Assembly (NCBI RefSeq): GCF_026672275.1
Contig: NZ_JANQCD010000004.1
Location: forward strand, 108,545-172,544
Direction of reading: 5' to 3'
DNA from: Marinifilum sp. D737
Lineage (GTDB): Bacteria; Bacteroidota; Bacteroidia; Bacteroidales; Marinifilaceae
Length of the DNA: 64,000 bases
The position numbers and the translations under genes are program-made. Of this stretch, positions 1-9,307 are shown in pieces. Positions within the stretch are counted from its first letter, which is position 1; every line of letters starts with the position of its first letter. Below the pieces are notes generated by a model. The model did no database searches. It was not told the DNA's origin and saw only the letters and a program-made list of their open reading frames with translations.

Positions 1-1422
1 AAATACAGCTTTTTAATTAAAACAAATATTATTGGAAATGCCAATAAGCTCTCTTATAAAAAGAAGTATTACCTAGATGATTTTGTTTATCAACTTCTGG
101 AAAAGAATTTAAGCTTAAAAGCAAGTAAGTTTGATATTAATTTGGCCCAACAAGAGGTAAAGTTGGCAAACAGTCAATACCTACCAAATCTTACAAGTTC
201 GGTAACCGGTTCTCATATTGATCCTGATTTAGCCAAGGTTTCAAACGGATCGAATCCCGAGTTTACCACAAGTGGTAATGTTAATATTGAACAACTTCTA
301 TTTTCGGAACAAGCCAGTGGAAATATCAAAATTCAGAAAACACTGGCAGCTGCAAGCCAAGAGAATTACAATGCCATTGAAAAAGATGCAATATTAGATG
401 CGGGTGTTACTTTTTACAATGCATTAATTGCAAAAGCCAATTACCTAATTAATGATGAAAATCTAAGGGTTACCAGAAAGAATTTTGAAATCGCAAAGCA
501 AAATTACTCGGCTGGACAAACTGGGAAAGGAGATGTTCTGCGTTGGAAAAGTGAATTGGCACTCGCAACTCAAAATATCGTTAATGCTTACACCAACTTT
601 ATTCAAGCAATGCATGCCATCAATCAACTTCTAAATAATCCCATCAACTACAAAATTGACATCAAACACTCTTTGGTAGATGAGAATACAGAAGATCAAT
701 TTAATTACAAGGGCCTAATCGCACTGATTGATGATCCAATTTTAAGAAGTAAACTGTTAAAATATTTGGAGACAGTTGCTATTGAAAATGCTCACGAACT
801 GAAATCTTTACAGTTTAATATTGAAGCATCAGAGAGAAGTGCAAAACTATATCAAAGAAGTAAATTCATTCCAAGCATTGCCTTGCAAGGAGGATACAAT
901 TATACCTTTTCAAGAGATGGAAAAGGAAGTACATATCCTACAGGAATTGTAGGTGCTCCAGATGGATATTACAATGTTGGTGTACAATTAAGTCTGCCTA
1001 TATTTAATCAAAATCAGAGAAGTTTAAACAGGCAAAAGTCATTAATTCAACAACAGCAACTAAATATTCAAAAAGAAAATACTGAAACACTTATAAAGAA
1101 AAATGTAAATGATATTGTATTTACCATATTGAATCTTTATACCAATATTGAGTTATCAAAACTTACCACCAAAACAGCAAAAGAAAGTTTGGAACTTATG
1201 CAAATTTCTTACTCGAATGGAGCGATAGGAATTACAAGTTTAATTGATGCACAGCAAGCATACTTTCAAGCACAGCAACAACAAGCAAGTGCAGGTTACA
1301 ACTTTTATTTAAGTCTGTTACAAATGGAAAGAGTACTATCCTATTATTTTTTCCTAAATCCGGATGAAGAAAATCAAACTTTCATTCAAAATCTTCAAAC
1401 CTATCTTTTAACCAATAATTAA
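1..1422 (+). CDS. TolC-family outer membrane efflux protein (5' truncated by window edge)
   Basis: Outer-membrane channel of a tripartite efflux pump. The frame is open from base 1 and shows no convincing start codon before residue 48 (a TTG at 142), so the true start lies upstream of the window. The visible part has the alternating long amphipathic helices and barrel strands of the family, including a repeat start (YLDDFVYQLLEKNLSLKASK) and a helix ending GITSLIDAQQAYFQAQQQ near the C terminus. It is followed after 11 bp by the adaptor and then the RND pump, the usual order for a co-transcribed tripartite system. The substrate cannot be told from sequence. Confidence 0.9.
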   Translation, partial: KYSFLIKTNIIGNANKLSYKKKYYLDDFVYQLLEKNLSLKASKFDINLAQQEVKLANSQYLPNLTSSVTGSHIDPDLAKVSNGSNPEFTTSGNVNIEQLLFSEQASGNIKIQKTLAAASQENYNAIEKDAILDAGVTFYNALIAKANYLINDENLRVTRKNFEIAKQNYSAGQTGKGDVLRWKSELALATQNIVNAYTNFIQAMHAINQLLNNPINYKIDIKHSLVDENTEDQFNYKGLIALIDDPILRSKLLKYLETVAIENAHELKSLQFNIEASERSAKLYQRSKFIPSIALQGGYNYTFSRDGKGSTYPTGIVGAPDGYYNVGVQLSLPIFNQNQRSLNRQKSLIQQQQLNIQKENTETLIKKNVNDIVFTILNLYTNIELSKLTTKTAKESLELMQISYSNGAIGITSLIDAQQAYFQAQQQQASAGYNFYLSLLQMERVLSYYFFLNPDEENQTFIQNLQTYLLTNN

Positions 1423-1433
1423 ACCAGTACAAT

Positions 1434-2519
1434 ATGAAACCATTATACATTTTAGCATTAAGCTTATTCGTGTTTGCATTTGGATCTTGTGGCAATGGCA
1501 ACGAAAAGCAAAAACAAGAACGATACCGACCAGTAAAATTTCAAGAGGTAAGTTACTCAGGAATAGGACAAGTTAGATCATTTAATGGAACTGCCAGATC
1601 TGATAAAGAAATCAACTTAAGTTTTAGAACTTCTGGTATTTTAACTGTTTTAAATATTGCCAATGGTCAATCAGTTAAAAAAGGCGATTTATTGGCAAGG
1701 ATCGATAATTCTGAAGCTCAATTGTCCTTGGAACAATCAATATCAGCTCTTAGCAGTGCGAAAGCAAACTTAAACACAGCAACTTCAACACTGGATAGAA
1801 CCAGAACCCTGTTTGAGAAAGGAAGTGCCTCATTAAGCGATTATGAAAATGCAAAATCCTCTTACGCTTCGGCTAAAGCAAACTATGAATCCTCGAAACG
1901 AAGTGTTGAAATACAACAAAAACAAGTTGGCTATGGAATTATCTACTCTCCTTCCAATGGAGTTATTGCGGCTAAAAATGTAGAGAACAATGAGAATGTA
2001 AGTGCAGGACAAATTATTGCAATTCTAAACGCTGGTAGTTTTATGGAGGTAAGTCTTGGTTTACCTGAAAACGTAATCAACAGAGTACTACAAGGAATGG
2101 AAGTAACAGCAACATTTCCTGCTCTTCAGGGCAAAGAATATCAAGGAGTAGTAAACGAAGTATCTCCTTCGATAAGTGAAGGTTCCGCTACCTATCCGGT
2201 AAGAATAAAATTATTAGGCGAAACTTCTGAAGTGAAGTCAGGAATGGCAGCACATATCAAATTTAAATTTGCCGAAGCTAATAATGGTGAAAGCTTAATT
2301 GTTCCGATTTCAGCAGTGGGTGAAGACAGCAAAGGCAACTTTGTTTTCATTATAGAAAAAGAAAACGAAAATATTGGTGTAATTAAAAAACAACACTTTA
2401 AAGTAGGCGTACTTTCTCCTATTGGATTTGAAGTGAAGAGTGGATTAAAGGCAGGTCAGATTGTGGCTACTGCTGGCTTACAAACACTACTTGACGGACA
2501 GAAAGTTAGTTTAAAATAG
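1434..2519 (+). CDS. RND efflux periplasmic adaptor (membrane fusion) lipoprotein
   Basis: Periplasmic adaptor linking the inner-membrane RND pump to the TolC channel. The 361-residue product starts with a lipoprotein signal (hydrophobic stretch to FGSC, Cys about residue 19). A biotinyl-lipoyl-like half follows (GILTVLNIANGQSVKKGDLLARID), then a coiled-coil hairpin rich in Ala/Ser (about 95-160), the second lipoyl half (GIIYSPSNGVIAAKNVENNENVSAG) and the beta-barrel and membrane-proximal domains. Its length and domain order are typical of HlyD/AcrA-type adaptors. It lies between the channel gene and the pump gene with short gaps, so a single operon is likely. Confidence 0.93.
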   Translation: MKPLYILALSLFVFAFGSCGNGNEKQKQERYRPVKFQEVSYSGIGQVRSFNGTARSDKEINLSFRTSGILTVLNIANGQSVKKGDLLARIDNSEAQLSLEQSISALSSAKANLNTATSTLDRTRTLFEKGSASLSDYENAKSSYASAKANYESSKRSVEIQQKQVGYGIIYSPSNGVIAAKNVENNENVSAGQIIAILNAGSFMEVSLGLPENVINRVLQGMEVTATFPALQGKEYQGVVNEVSPSISEGSATYPVRIKLLGETSEVKSGMAAHIKFKFAEANNGESLIVPISAVGEDSKGNFVFIIEKENENIGVIKKQHFKVGVLSPIGFEVKSGLKAGQIVATAGLQTLLDGQKVSLK

Positions 2520-2543
2520 TATTCACCTCCAAACAAAGCAATT

Positions 2544-5500
2544 ATGAACCTTACAAAATTTGCTATTGAAAAAAGCCGAATAACCTTTACTCTGCTTGCC
2601 GTGGTGGTGATTTTAGGCTTGGCATTATACGAAACACTACCCAGAGATAGTATGCCACCATACACCGTTAGAGTAGCTACCGTTGTTTCCTCATTCCCTG
2701 GAGCCGGACCAGAAAGAGTTGAACTTTTGGTTACCGACAAGATAGAAAAGAAAGCGCAAGAAATTCCTGAAGTAAAAGAAATTAATAGTACATCCAGAAC
2801 TGGTTTATCCGTAGTAACAGTAAAGCTTAAAGACGAAGTTGCTCCTGAAGAACTTCAGGCAATTTGGGATAAGCTCAGAAGAAAAATAAATAGTCTTAGA
2901 GATCTGCCTCAAAATGTAAAACCAAACCTTAATGATGATGATGTTGGTGTGGTGTATGGAATTATGGTTGGATTAATAAGTGATGGCTATTCTTATGTAG
3001 AAATGAAAGAAGCAGCCGATAAACTAAAAGATGCTCTAATTAAACTCGAGGACGCAGCTAAAGTTGAACTTGGAGGTGTGCAAGATGAAAGAGTTTTTAT
3101 TGAGTTTGACGAATCACAATTGAAAGAATATGGATTAAGCTCATCTAAGCTTCAAAGTATAATTGCATCTACCAATATTTTAGATTCAGGTGGAGAAGTT
3201 AATCTTGAATCGGAAAGAATAGTTCTTGAACCAACGGGCAACTATGAATCATTGGAAAGTATTGAGAATACATTAATTCCAATAGGGGATGGAAGTCAAG
3301 TGGTTCAATTAAGAGACATAACCAGCATTCGCAAAGCATATGTTGAACCTGCCAGCACCATTGTTCATGTAAATGGCAAACCAGCAATTTCACTTTCTAT
3401 CTCCTTAATGGATGGCGCTAATATTATTAAGCTGGGTGAAGATGTAGATAAAGTTTTGGCTGAATGGAATGAACAATTACCAATTGGTTTAAATATACAA
3501 CGCTTAACTTCTCTAGACCACTATGTTGATAAAAGTATAGATAATTTTATTGGCAATTTGGTTCAGTCTATCGTGATTGTATTGGTGGTAATGCTAATCT
3601 TCCTGGGATTGAGAACGGGTTTGATTATTTCCAGTTTGATTCCTATTGTAACCATCATGACCCTAATGTTAATGGGACTTATAAACATGGGACTAAATCA
3701 AGTTACATTAGCTGCATTAATCATGGCACTGGGAATGATGGTTGACAATGCCATTGTAGTTTCCGAATCGATAATGGTTAAAATGGAGAAAGGAATGACC
3801 GTAAAAGATGCTGCTGTTTCATCTTGTTCCGAGCTAATAGTCCCTTTATTAATCTCAACCTTAACCACTTCGGTTGCATTCCTATCGTTCTATTTGGCAG
3901 AATCAACCATGGGTGATATTGTTGGACCAATTTTCGTGGTTATCACATTGGCCTTGGTATCTTCATGGATCATTTCTCTTACCATCATCACCATGTTGTG
4001 TTTTTACTTCCTAAAAGTGAAACCAAAAGAAGAAGCTAAACCGAACTTCATGGATCGTATTTTTGATGCATTAAAAGTATATTACAAATCCATCATCTTA
4101 TCCGCTTTAAATCACAAAGGCATTGTTATTGGAGGAATAGTTCTACTATTCTTTTTATCCTTAAAAGGATTTAGTTTGGTGCCATTCATTTTCTTCCCGG
4201 ATAGTGATAGAAACATGATTACCGTTGACATTAATCTGCCTTTGGGAACAAAAATAGAACAAACTGAAAAGGTGGTAAAAGAGATTGAAAAACACATTGC
4301 TGAAGAATTAAAGGTAAATACTGAGAGAGAAAAGGGAATCATTGACTGGTCTTCCTTTATTGGACAAGGACCGGAATCTTATGACTTGGGATATTCGCAG
4401 GATGAAGCAAACTCGAGCTATGCTCACATTCTCGTAAATACAAGCTCCTTCGAAGAAAATGCAGAAATGATTCGTCGATTGGATGAATTCAGCTTTAAAC
4501 ATTTCGCTAATGCAGATATTAAGGTTTCAGCATTAGGTTCGGGAGGTAGCGGAACCCCAATTGAGATTAAGGTAAAAGGAGATAATCCAGATATTTTAGC
4601 TGACCTATCGGAGAAGATAAAATCAAAATTATCGCAAGTACAAGGAACCAAAAACGTTAAGGATGACTGGGGGCCAAAAACCAAAAAATTTGTGATTAAT
4701 ATCAATCAGAACAATGCACAAATTGCAGGCATTACCAATCAGGATATCGCTACATCATTAAAAACAGTACTGGATGGATTTCAAACAGGCGAATATCGCG
4801 AGAATGATAAAAATATTCCGATACTATTAAGAGGTTTCGCAAGCCAAAATCAAAGCTATGAAAAGATCGAGACCATGAATGTCTTCTCTCAAAGCTCAGG
4901 AAGAAGCGTTCCTCTTTCTCAAGTGGCCAGCATTATCCCTCAATGGCAATACGCAAAAATTAAACGCCTTGATTTGATTCGAAGCATTAATGTTTCGAGC
5001 GAAATCACAGAAGATGGGAATGCTTCTGAAATTATGAATGAAGTGCTACCCTGGTTGGATGAAGATGTGAAAAGTTGGCCTACTGGATACGATTACGAAC
5101 TTGGTGGTGATAGTAAAAATACTGCTGAAAATATGGGTGCGGTAATCGCATACCTGCCATTATCTGCATTTCTAATTCTGCTATTGCTGGTCATTCAATT
5201 CAATTCGTTTAGAAAAACAGCAATGGTGGTAAGTACCATTCCATTGGGAGTTATTGGGGTAGTAATTGGATTAATTGCACTTCGCTCCTATTTTGGTTTT
5301 ATGGCTTTCCTGGGTGTAATATCACTTGCCGGTATTGTAATTAACAATGCCATTGTATTGATTGACCGGATTGAAATTGAACTCTCCGAATTGAAACGAA
5401 CACCACAAGATGCAGTAATTGCAGCTTGCCTGCAAAGGTTCAGACCAATTCTGTTGACCACATTTACAACTTCCTTAGGATTAATTCCATTGTACCTGGG

Positions 5501-5657
5501 CGGAGGTTTAATGTGGGAACCAATGGCAGCTTCTATTATGATAGGATTACTTTTTGGCACGGTAATTACCTTAATTTTTATACCTGCACTATATAGTGTA
5601 TTCTATAAAGTGAATTATAAAGATTATCAATTCGACGAAAAACTCTTACAAGACTAA
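2544..5657 (+). CDS. RND-family efflux transporter permease
   Basis: Inner-membrane proton-driven pump of the AcrB/MexB/CzcA superfamily, 1037 residues, the normal full length. It has an N-terminal membrane helix, a large periplasmic porter domain, and a helix bundle near residues 335-490 containing the family motif region ALIMALGMMVDNAIVVSE, with acidic residues in helix 4. The second porter half and a second bundle (about 865-1020) containing SLAGIVINNAIVLIDRIE follow. The start is the ATG 24 bp after the adaptor stop. Divergence from classical AcrB and the lack of a heavy-metal signature make the substrate unknowable here. A strong hairpin terminator follows. Confidence 0.95.
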   Translation: MNLTKFAIEKSRITFTLLAVVVILGLALYETLPRDSMPPYTVRVATVVSSFPGAGPERVELLVTDKIEKKAQEIPEVKEINSTSRTGLSVVTVKLKDEVAPEELQAIWDKLRRKINSLRDLPQNVKPNLNDDDVGVVYGIMVGLISDGYSYVEMKEAADKLKDALIKLEDAAKVELGGVQDERVFIEFDESQLKEYGLSSSKLQSIIASTNILDSGGEVNLESERIVLEPTGNYESLESIENTLIPIGDGSQVVQLRDITSIRKAYVEPASTIVHVNGKPAISLSISLMDGANIIKLGEDVDKVLAEWNEQLPIGLNIQRLTSLDHYVDKSIDNFIGNLVQSIVIVLVVMLIFLGLRTGLIISSLIPIVTIMTLMLMGLINMGLNQVTLAALIMALGMMVDNAIVVSESIMVKMEKGMTVKDAAVSSCSELIVPLLISTLTTSVAFLSFYLAESTMGDIVGPIFVVITLALVSSWIISLTIITMLCFYFLKVKPKEEAKPNFMDRIFDALKVYYKSIILSALNHKGIVIGGIVLLFFLSLKGFSLVPFIFFPDSDRNMITVDINLPLGTKIEQTEKVVKEIEKHIAEELKVNTEREKGIIDWSSFIGQGPESYDLGYSQDEANSSYAHILVNTSSFEENAEMIRRLDEFSFKHFANADIKVSALGSGGSGTPIEIKVKGDNPDILADLSEKIKSKLSQVQGTKNVKDDWGPKTKKFVININQNNAQIAGITNQDIATSLKTVLDGFQTGEYRENDKNIPILLRGFASQNQSYEKIETMNVFSQSSGRSVPLSQVASIIPQWQYAKIKRLDLIRSINVSSEITEDGNASEIMNEVLPWLDEDVKSWPTGYDYELGGDSKNTAENMGAVIAYLPLSAFLILLLLVIQFNSFRKTAMVVSTIPLGVIGVVIGLIALRSYFGFMAFLGVISLAGIVINNAIVLIDRIEIELSELKRTPQDAVIAACLQRFRPILLTTFTTSLGLIPLYLGGGLMWEPMAASIMIGLLFGTVITLIFIPALYSVFYKVNYKDYQFDEKLLQD

Positions 5658-5671
5658 AACAAATAAAATTC

Positions 5672-5707
5672 AAAAAAGCCTGTCAGTGAAAATTGACAGG
5701 CTTTTTT
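5672..5707 (+). terminator. Rho-independent terminator after the RND pump
   Basis: A run of A, then GCCTGTCA and its perfect complement TGACAGGC separated by about 8 bases, then six T. It ends the efflux operon. Confidence 0.9.
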
Positions 5708-5799
5708 ATGCACATTAACAAATCAATAACAAGCCAGATTATTCTGTTACAACGATTAATGGTATATTTAATACTTATAAGTCTTATTTGTACCATATC

Positions 5800-6282
5800 A
5801 TGAAAATGAAGATACTATTCTCGATCTCCTTACTGATTGCAATCAGTCTGACAGTTAAATCCCAGGACTTTACAACCTTAAATTTTAAGGAACTAGAACC
5901 CACATTCCATCTACAGAACGATACCACCTATGTTATTAATTTTTGGGCCATGTGGTGCAAACCCTGCGTTGAGGAACTTCCGGAATTTGAATACATCCGA
6001 AAATCATACGAAAATAAAAAAGTAAAGGTCCTATTGGTAAGCCTGGACTTTGGAGCAAAAGTAGAAGAACGCCTGAGCAGATTTCTTACCAAGAAAAATA
6101 TAAATGCTGAGGTGGTAATTCTAGATGATCCGGATGCAAACTCCTGGATTGGTAAAGTGGATGACAAATGGGATGGTGCATTGCCAGCTACAGTGATATA
6201 TAAAAAGAAGCAACGAAAATTCTTTGCCAGGAAAGTAACTTATTCTGAACTAGCAGAGACAATTGATAATTTGAATAGATAA
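5800..6282 (+). CDS. Periplasmic TlpA/ResA-like thiol-disulfide oxidoreductase
   Basis: 160-residue thioredoxin-fold protein with a signal peptide (residues 1-21, ending VKSQ) and the active site FWAMWCKPC at about 49-56 (CxxC with Pro before the second Cys). These are TlpA/ResA-type features, pointing to thiol reduction or cytochrome c maturation-type chemistry outside the cytoplasm. The ATG at 5800 is preferred over an in-frame TTG at 5788 because it begins directly with the signal peptide. A second thioredoxin-like gene follows after 16 bp, so the two are probably co-transcribed. Confidence 0.88.
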   Translation: MKMKILFSISLLIAISLTVKSQDFTTLNFKELEPTFHLQNDTTYVINFWAMWCKPCVEELPEFEYIRKSYENKKVKVLLVSLDFGAKVEERLSRFLTKKNINAEVVILDDPDANSWIGKVDDKWDGALPATVIYKKKQRKFFARKVTYSELAETIDNLNR

Positions 6283-6298
6283 TAACCAATTTATTTAG

Positions 6299-6901
6299 AT
6301 GATGAAAAAAATATTATTCCTAAGTTTCCTGCTAATATCAGCAGTAGCAATTCATGCTCAAGGATATAAAGTAGGTGATTCAGCTACAGATTTTAAGCTG
6401 AAAAATATCGATGGCAAACACATCTCTCTTGCCGATTATAAAGATGCAAAAGGATTTGTAGTGATCTTTACCTGTAACCATTGTCCATATGCCGTGGCTT
6501 ATGAAGACAGAATTATTGATATCGATAAAAAATACAAGAAGAAAGGTTTTCCGGTAATTGCTATTAATCCGAACGATCCAGCAGTGGTTCCAGGAGATTC
6601 TTTTGAAGGCATGCAAAAAAGAGCGAAAGAAAAAGCCTTTACTTTCCCTTATCTTTTTGATGCAAAACAAGAAGTGTACAAGAATTTTGGAGCTACCAAA
6701 ACTCCACATGTTTACATTTTAAGCAAAAATGGTAAAGATCTTAAGGTAGAATATATTGGTACCATCGACAACAACTATAAAGATGCTTCGAAAGTGAGCA
6801 CCAAATATGTTGAAGATGCCATTAATTCTCTTTTAATGAATAAAAAGCCAGAAGTAACTTACACAAAAGCAATTGGTTGCTCCATTAAAACAAAAGGATA
6901 A
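6299..6901 (+). CDS. Secreted thioredoxin-like (redoxin/AhpC-TSA) protein with CNHC site
   Basis: 200 residues with a signal peptide (about 1-20, AIHAQ) and a redoxin-type fold (KVGDSATDFKLKNIDGK, then VVIFTCNHCPYA at about 54-64). The redox site reads C-N-H-C-P, a variant found in a subgroup of Bacteroidota redoxins, and the cis-Pro region is TKTPHVYIL. A C-terminal extension ends in AIGCSIK, a third Cys that could be resolving. It lies 16 bp behind the TlpA-like gene, suggesting linked periplasmic redox function. The start is one of two adjacent ATGs. Whether it acts as oxidase, reductase or peroxidase is not decidable. Confidence 0.85.
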   Translation: MMKKILFLSFLLISAVAIHAQGYKVGDSATDFKLKNIDGKHISLADYKDAKGFVVIFTCNHCPYAVAYEDRIIDIDKKYKKKGFPVIAINPNDPAVVPGDSFEGMQKRAKEKAFTFPYLFDAKQEVYKNFGATKTPHVYILSKNGKDLKVEYIGTIDNNYKDASKVSTKYVEDAINSLLMNKKPEVTYTKAIGCSIKTKG

Positions 6902-6914
6902 ATTTAAATTATGA

Positions 6915-6950
6915 ATTATAAGTGATTAATTATAAGTGATTAATTATAAA
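6915..6950. repeat. 14-bp AT-rich tandem repeat
   Basis: ATTATAAGTGATTA occurs twice head to tail (6915-6928, 6929-6942) and continues as a degenerate third copy. It lies between a stop codon and a terminator hairpin. Confidence 0.8.
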
Positions 6951-6953
6951 TGA

Positions 6954-6989
6954 ACACAGCTAATTTACTGAGTTAATTAGCTGTGTTTC
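6954..6989. terminator. Bidirectional hairpin terminator
   Basis: ACACAGCTAATT pairs perfectly with AATTAGCTGTGT across a 9-base loop. It separates the convergent redoxin and oxidoreductase genes. Confidence 0.8.
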
Positions 6990-7016
6990 TATTAATTCTT
7001 AATTGATAATTAAAAG

Positions 7017-7964
7017 TTATTCTGTAATTTTCAAAGACAACTTTCCAACAACTCTTCCCGATTCGCTGTATTGATGTGCTTCTGCAATATCATCCAATTC
7101 GTAAGATTTATCGATGTAGGTTTTAAGTAATCCGGCATCAATAAAATCGGCCAACAACTCAAGATCCTTTTTACTTTCCTCCACAAAGATCTTTTTCATT
7201 TTCTTAGAGCTTACTAAATTGTGAATTGAACCCAACAGAAGAATATTAAAAGATGGTAAAGTAGTTACATATACTCCACCTCGTTGCAACAAGTGCTTCA
7301 CTTTTTTGTATTCCAGGTTCCCAACCACATCGAAGAAAATATCGTACTCCTCCTGAAGTTCCAATAAATTCTCATTCTGGTAATCGATCACTCTATCAGC
7401 TCCCAGCTCTTTGGCAAATTCAATATTTCGTGTACTACAAACCCCTGTTGCCTTACATTTAAATGCTTTAGCCAATTGCAAAGCGAAAGAACCAACACCC
7501 CCCGAGCAGCCATTAACCAACACACTCATTCCTGCCTTTATTCCACCCATATTGCGCAATGCCTGTAAAGCAGTTAATCCAGCCAAAGGAACAGTAGCTG
7601 CCTCTTCAAAATTCATGTTCTGAGGCTTTAAGGCCAAATGATCGGGAGTTGTTGCCACATATTCGGCATAGGCTCCATTTTTGATAATGTCTACTTTCCC
7701 GTACACCTCATCACCTACACGGTAAAACTGCACCTTATTACCTACCTCCAATATACGACCAGCAATATCTCCGCCTAAAACACAAGGCAATTTCTTCCTC
7801 ATAAATAGCTTTAGCAGACCTTTTCTTATTTTCCAGTCAACAGGATTAACTGAGGAGGCATACACCTCCACCAACACTTGATTTTCTTTTATCTTCGGTC
7901 GATCCAGATTGGTAATTTCCAACACATCAGGAGAACCATATTTTCTCATTACTATAGCTTTCAT
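7017..7964 (-). CDS. Zinc-independent MDR alcohol dehydrogenase / quinone oxidoreductase-like protein
   Basis: 315-residue NAD(P)-dependent medium-chain dehydrogenase/reductase. The N-terminal GroES-like domain reads ENQVLVEVYASSVNPVDWKIRKG, and the Rossmann nucleotide motif is VLVNGCSGGVGSFALQLAK. The usual structural-zinc Cys cluster is absent, which places it with quinone-oxidoreductase/enoyl-reductase-like members. I chose the ATG at 7964 (MKAIVMRKYGSPDVLEI), because the family begins there and the in-frame extension to 8048 has no family similarity. It stands alone; substrate unknown. Confidence 0.88.
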   Translation of the reverse strand: MKAIVMRKYGSPDVLEITNLDRPKIKENQVLVEVYASSVNPVDWKIRKGLLKLFMRKKLPCVLGGDIAGRILEVGNKVQFYRVGDEVYGKVDIIKNGAYAEYVATTPDHLALKPQNMNFEEAATVPLAGLTALQALRNMGGIKAGMSVLVNGCSGGVGSFALQLAKAFKCKATGVCSTRNIEFAKELGADRVIDYQNENLLELQEEYDIFFDVVGNLEYKKVKHLLQRGGVYVTTLPSFNILLLGSIHNLVSSKKMKKIFVEESKKDLELLADFIDAGLLKTYIDKSYELDDIAEAHQYSESGRVVGKLSLKITE

Positions 7965-8080
7965 CGTCGTTTTCTTTTCGCTTAGGTTCAATTTGTCCTG
8001 AGTACAAAACTCACTAATCAAGTTACGACAAGTTTGGCTCAATTTCAAGATATTGGAAGGCAGCCTTGATCTATCTTATA

Positions 8081-8146
8081 ACCATAGAATACACGGAGTA
8101 ACACAGAGGTCTAATTTGTCATTATTTACTCGGTGTACTCCATGGT
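8081..8146. repeat. Imperfect 21-bp inverted repeat element
   Basis: Arms at 8081-8101 and 8126-8146 match at 18 of 21 positions when one is reverse-complemented. The arms contain the words TACACGGAGTAA and TTACTCGGTGTA. It lies in the gap between two minus-strand genes. It resembles the short palindromic intergenic repeats scattered through many Bacteroidota genomes, but copy number cannot be judged here. Confidence 0.6.
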
Positions 8147-8231
8147 TAAATTGCACAAAACACTGCGCTTACCGTTTCATAATTGTGTATGAATGCAGCC
8201 ATAGAAAATCCGGTTTTCTTGATTAAAATCT

Positions 8232-8942
8232 TTACTCCGACAACATATAGGTAATTTCAACATGATCAGTCAGTACAATTGGATCTGGATTGGTAAACGA
8301 TTGTGAACCCGAATATCCAGCCTTGCTCACTCTCATTTCAGCCATGTGCTGCTTTGGTCCGTATATGGTTTTAACTGTTCCGTAATTGATATTCTGTATG
8401 CTTTTAAGCTGAACCCCTGCCGATTCTGCCAATATCTTGGCTTTGGTTTTGGCATCACTTACAGCCATTGCAATTAATTTGGCCTCGGTAGCTTTAATCA
8501 ACTCAGGACTTAAACCATAGTTGGCATTGTAATTCAAGTCCACATCCGACGATTTTAATACTTCAAGACAAGCGTGAATGGTTTTTGGTTTGGCTTCCAA
8601 CTTTAGCTTAATGCTGTAATTGGCACGGTAACCATCAGGAATCTGTTTTCCCGATGAATAGGTTTTCTCTTCATTAATTCGCTGACCAACATCAAATATT
8701 TTCATACTCTCAATCTTTGCCAACTTCAATGATTTCTTTAAACGATCTATATCAGAAAGATTTTTGTCCAAACAAGCTTCATATTCGTCTGCCTTGGTGC
8801 TTATATTCAACGATATCTCAACGATATCCGGCTCTTGAAATATCTTACTTTCCCCTTTTACATCTAAAGTAGGATAAGTGCTTTGAGCATTTACACATAC
8901 ACCTGTTATAAGGATCGCCACTAATAGAATTAACTTCTTCAT
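8232..8942 (-). CDS. SIMPL domain-containing (DUF541) secreted protein
   Basis: 236 residues with a signal peptide (1-19, VCVNAQ). A SIMPL/DUF541 fold spans the mature part: the opening strand TLDVKGESKIFQEPDIVEISLNIS, a helix with repeated Lys/Leu, and DAKTKAKILAESAGVQLKSIQNI, the conserved helix-turn of the family. These are periplasmic or outer-surface proteins of poorly defined role (BP26/OMP28-like). Single gene, with a repeat-containing gap on either side. Confidence 0.88.
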   Translation of the reverse strand: MKKLILLVAILITGVCVNAQSTYPTLDVKGESKIFQEPDIVEISLNISTKADEYEACLDKNLSDIDRLKKSLKLAKIESMKIFDVGQRINEEKTYSSGKQIPDGYRANYSIKLKLEAKPKTIHACLEVLKSSDVDLNYNANYGLSPELIKATEAKLIAMAVSDAKTKAKILAESAGVQLKSIQNINYGTVKTIYGPKQHMAEMRVSKAGYSGSQSFTNPDPIVLTDHVEITYMLSE

Positions 8943-9263
8943 AATTATAAATTTATTGATTTACTGTTTCTTATAATATTTAACGAACAAAGAGAAAAAA
9001 TTCACACCTAATTAAAAGATAATTTAGTCTTTTTTAACTATCTTGCGTCCTCTTAAATTCAAAACACGTTTGATTTAGGAACGATTACTTGCAATAATAC
9101 CGATTATTAATTCGTAGAAATCATTTGTTCGAATAACTCCAAATGCCCAACGAATTATATATCGGCATTTCTGTTTAAGATTTCACAGTTTCGCTTAAAG
9201 CACTCCCGATAACTATCGGGACTGAAATTTAAATGGTCTAAGTTATCAATGTAAATTATCAGC
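8943..9263. other. Intergenic region with one TCCCGA palindrome
   Basis: No supported gene. The 18-bp TCCCGATAACTATCGGGA at 9204-9221 is an interrupted palindrome of the family also seen at 19656 and 37592. The rest is AT-rich, and presumably carries the promoter of the minus-strand SIMPL gene. Confidence 0.6.
9204..9221. repeat. TCCCGA...TCGGGA palindrome, copy 1
   Basis: TCCCGATA and TATCGGGA arms around a 2-base centre. Same outer arms as the copies at 19656-19671 and 37592-37609. Confidence 0.75.
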
Positions 9264-9294
9264 AAAAAAGGCTCTCCTGGCGGGAGCCTTTTTT
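9264..9294. terminator. Rho-independent terminator for the nitroreductase gene
   Basis: AAAAAAGGCTCTC and GGGAGCCTTTTTT arms (one G-T wobble) around a short loop. On the minus strand it lies just past the nitroreductase stop and is followed by a T run. Confidence 0.85.
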
Positions 9295-9307
9295 AGCATG
9301 TATGATT

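Noticed and set aside
1..5657. Heavy-metal (CusA/CzcA) efflux assignment
   Set aside because: No metal-binding signature or metal-responsive regulator is visible, so only a general RND efflux call is supported.
7965..8048. 28-residue extension of the MDR oxidoreductase
   Set aside because: The family starts at MKAIVMRKYGS; the upstream codons do not resemble a signal peptide or MDR sequence.
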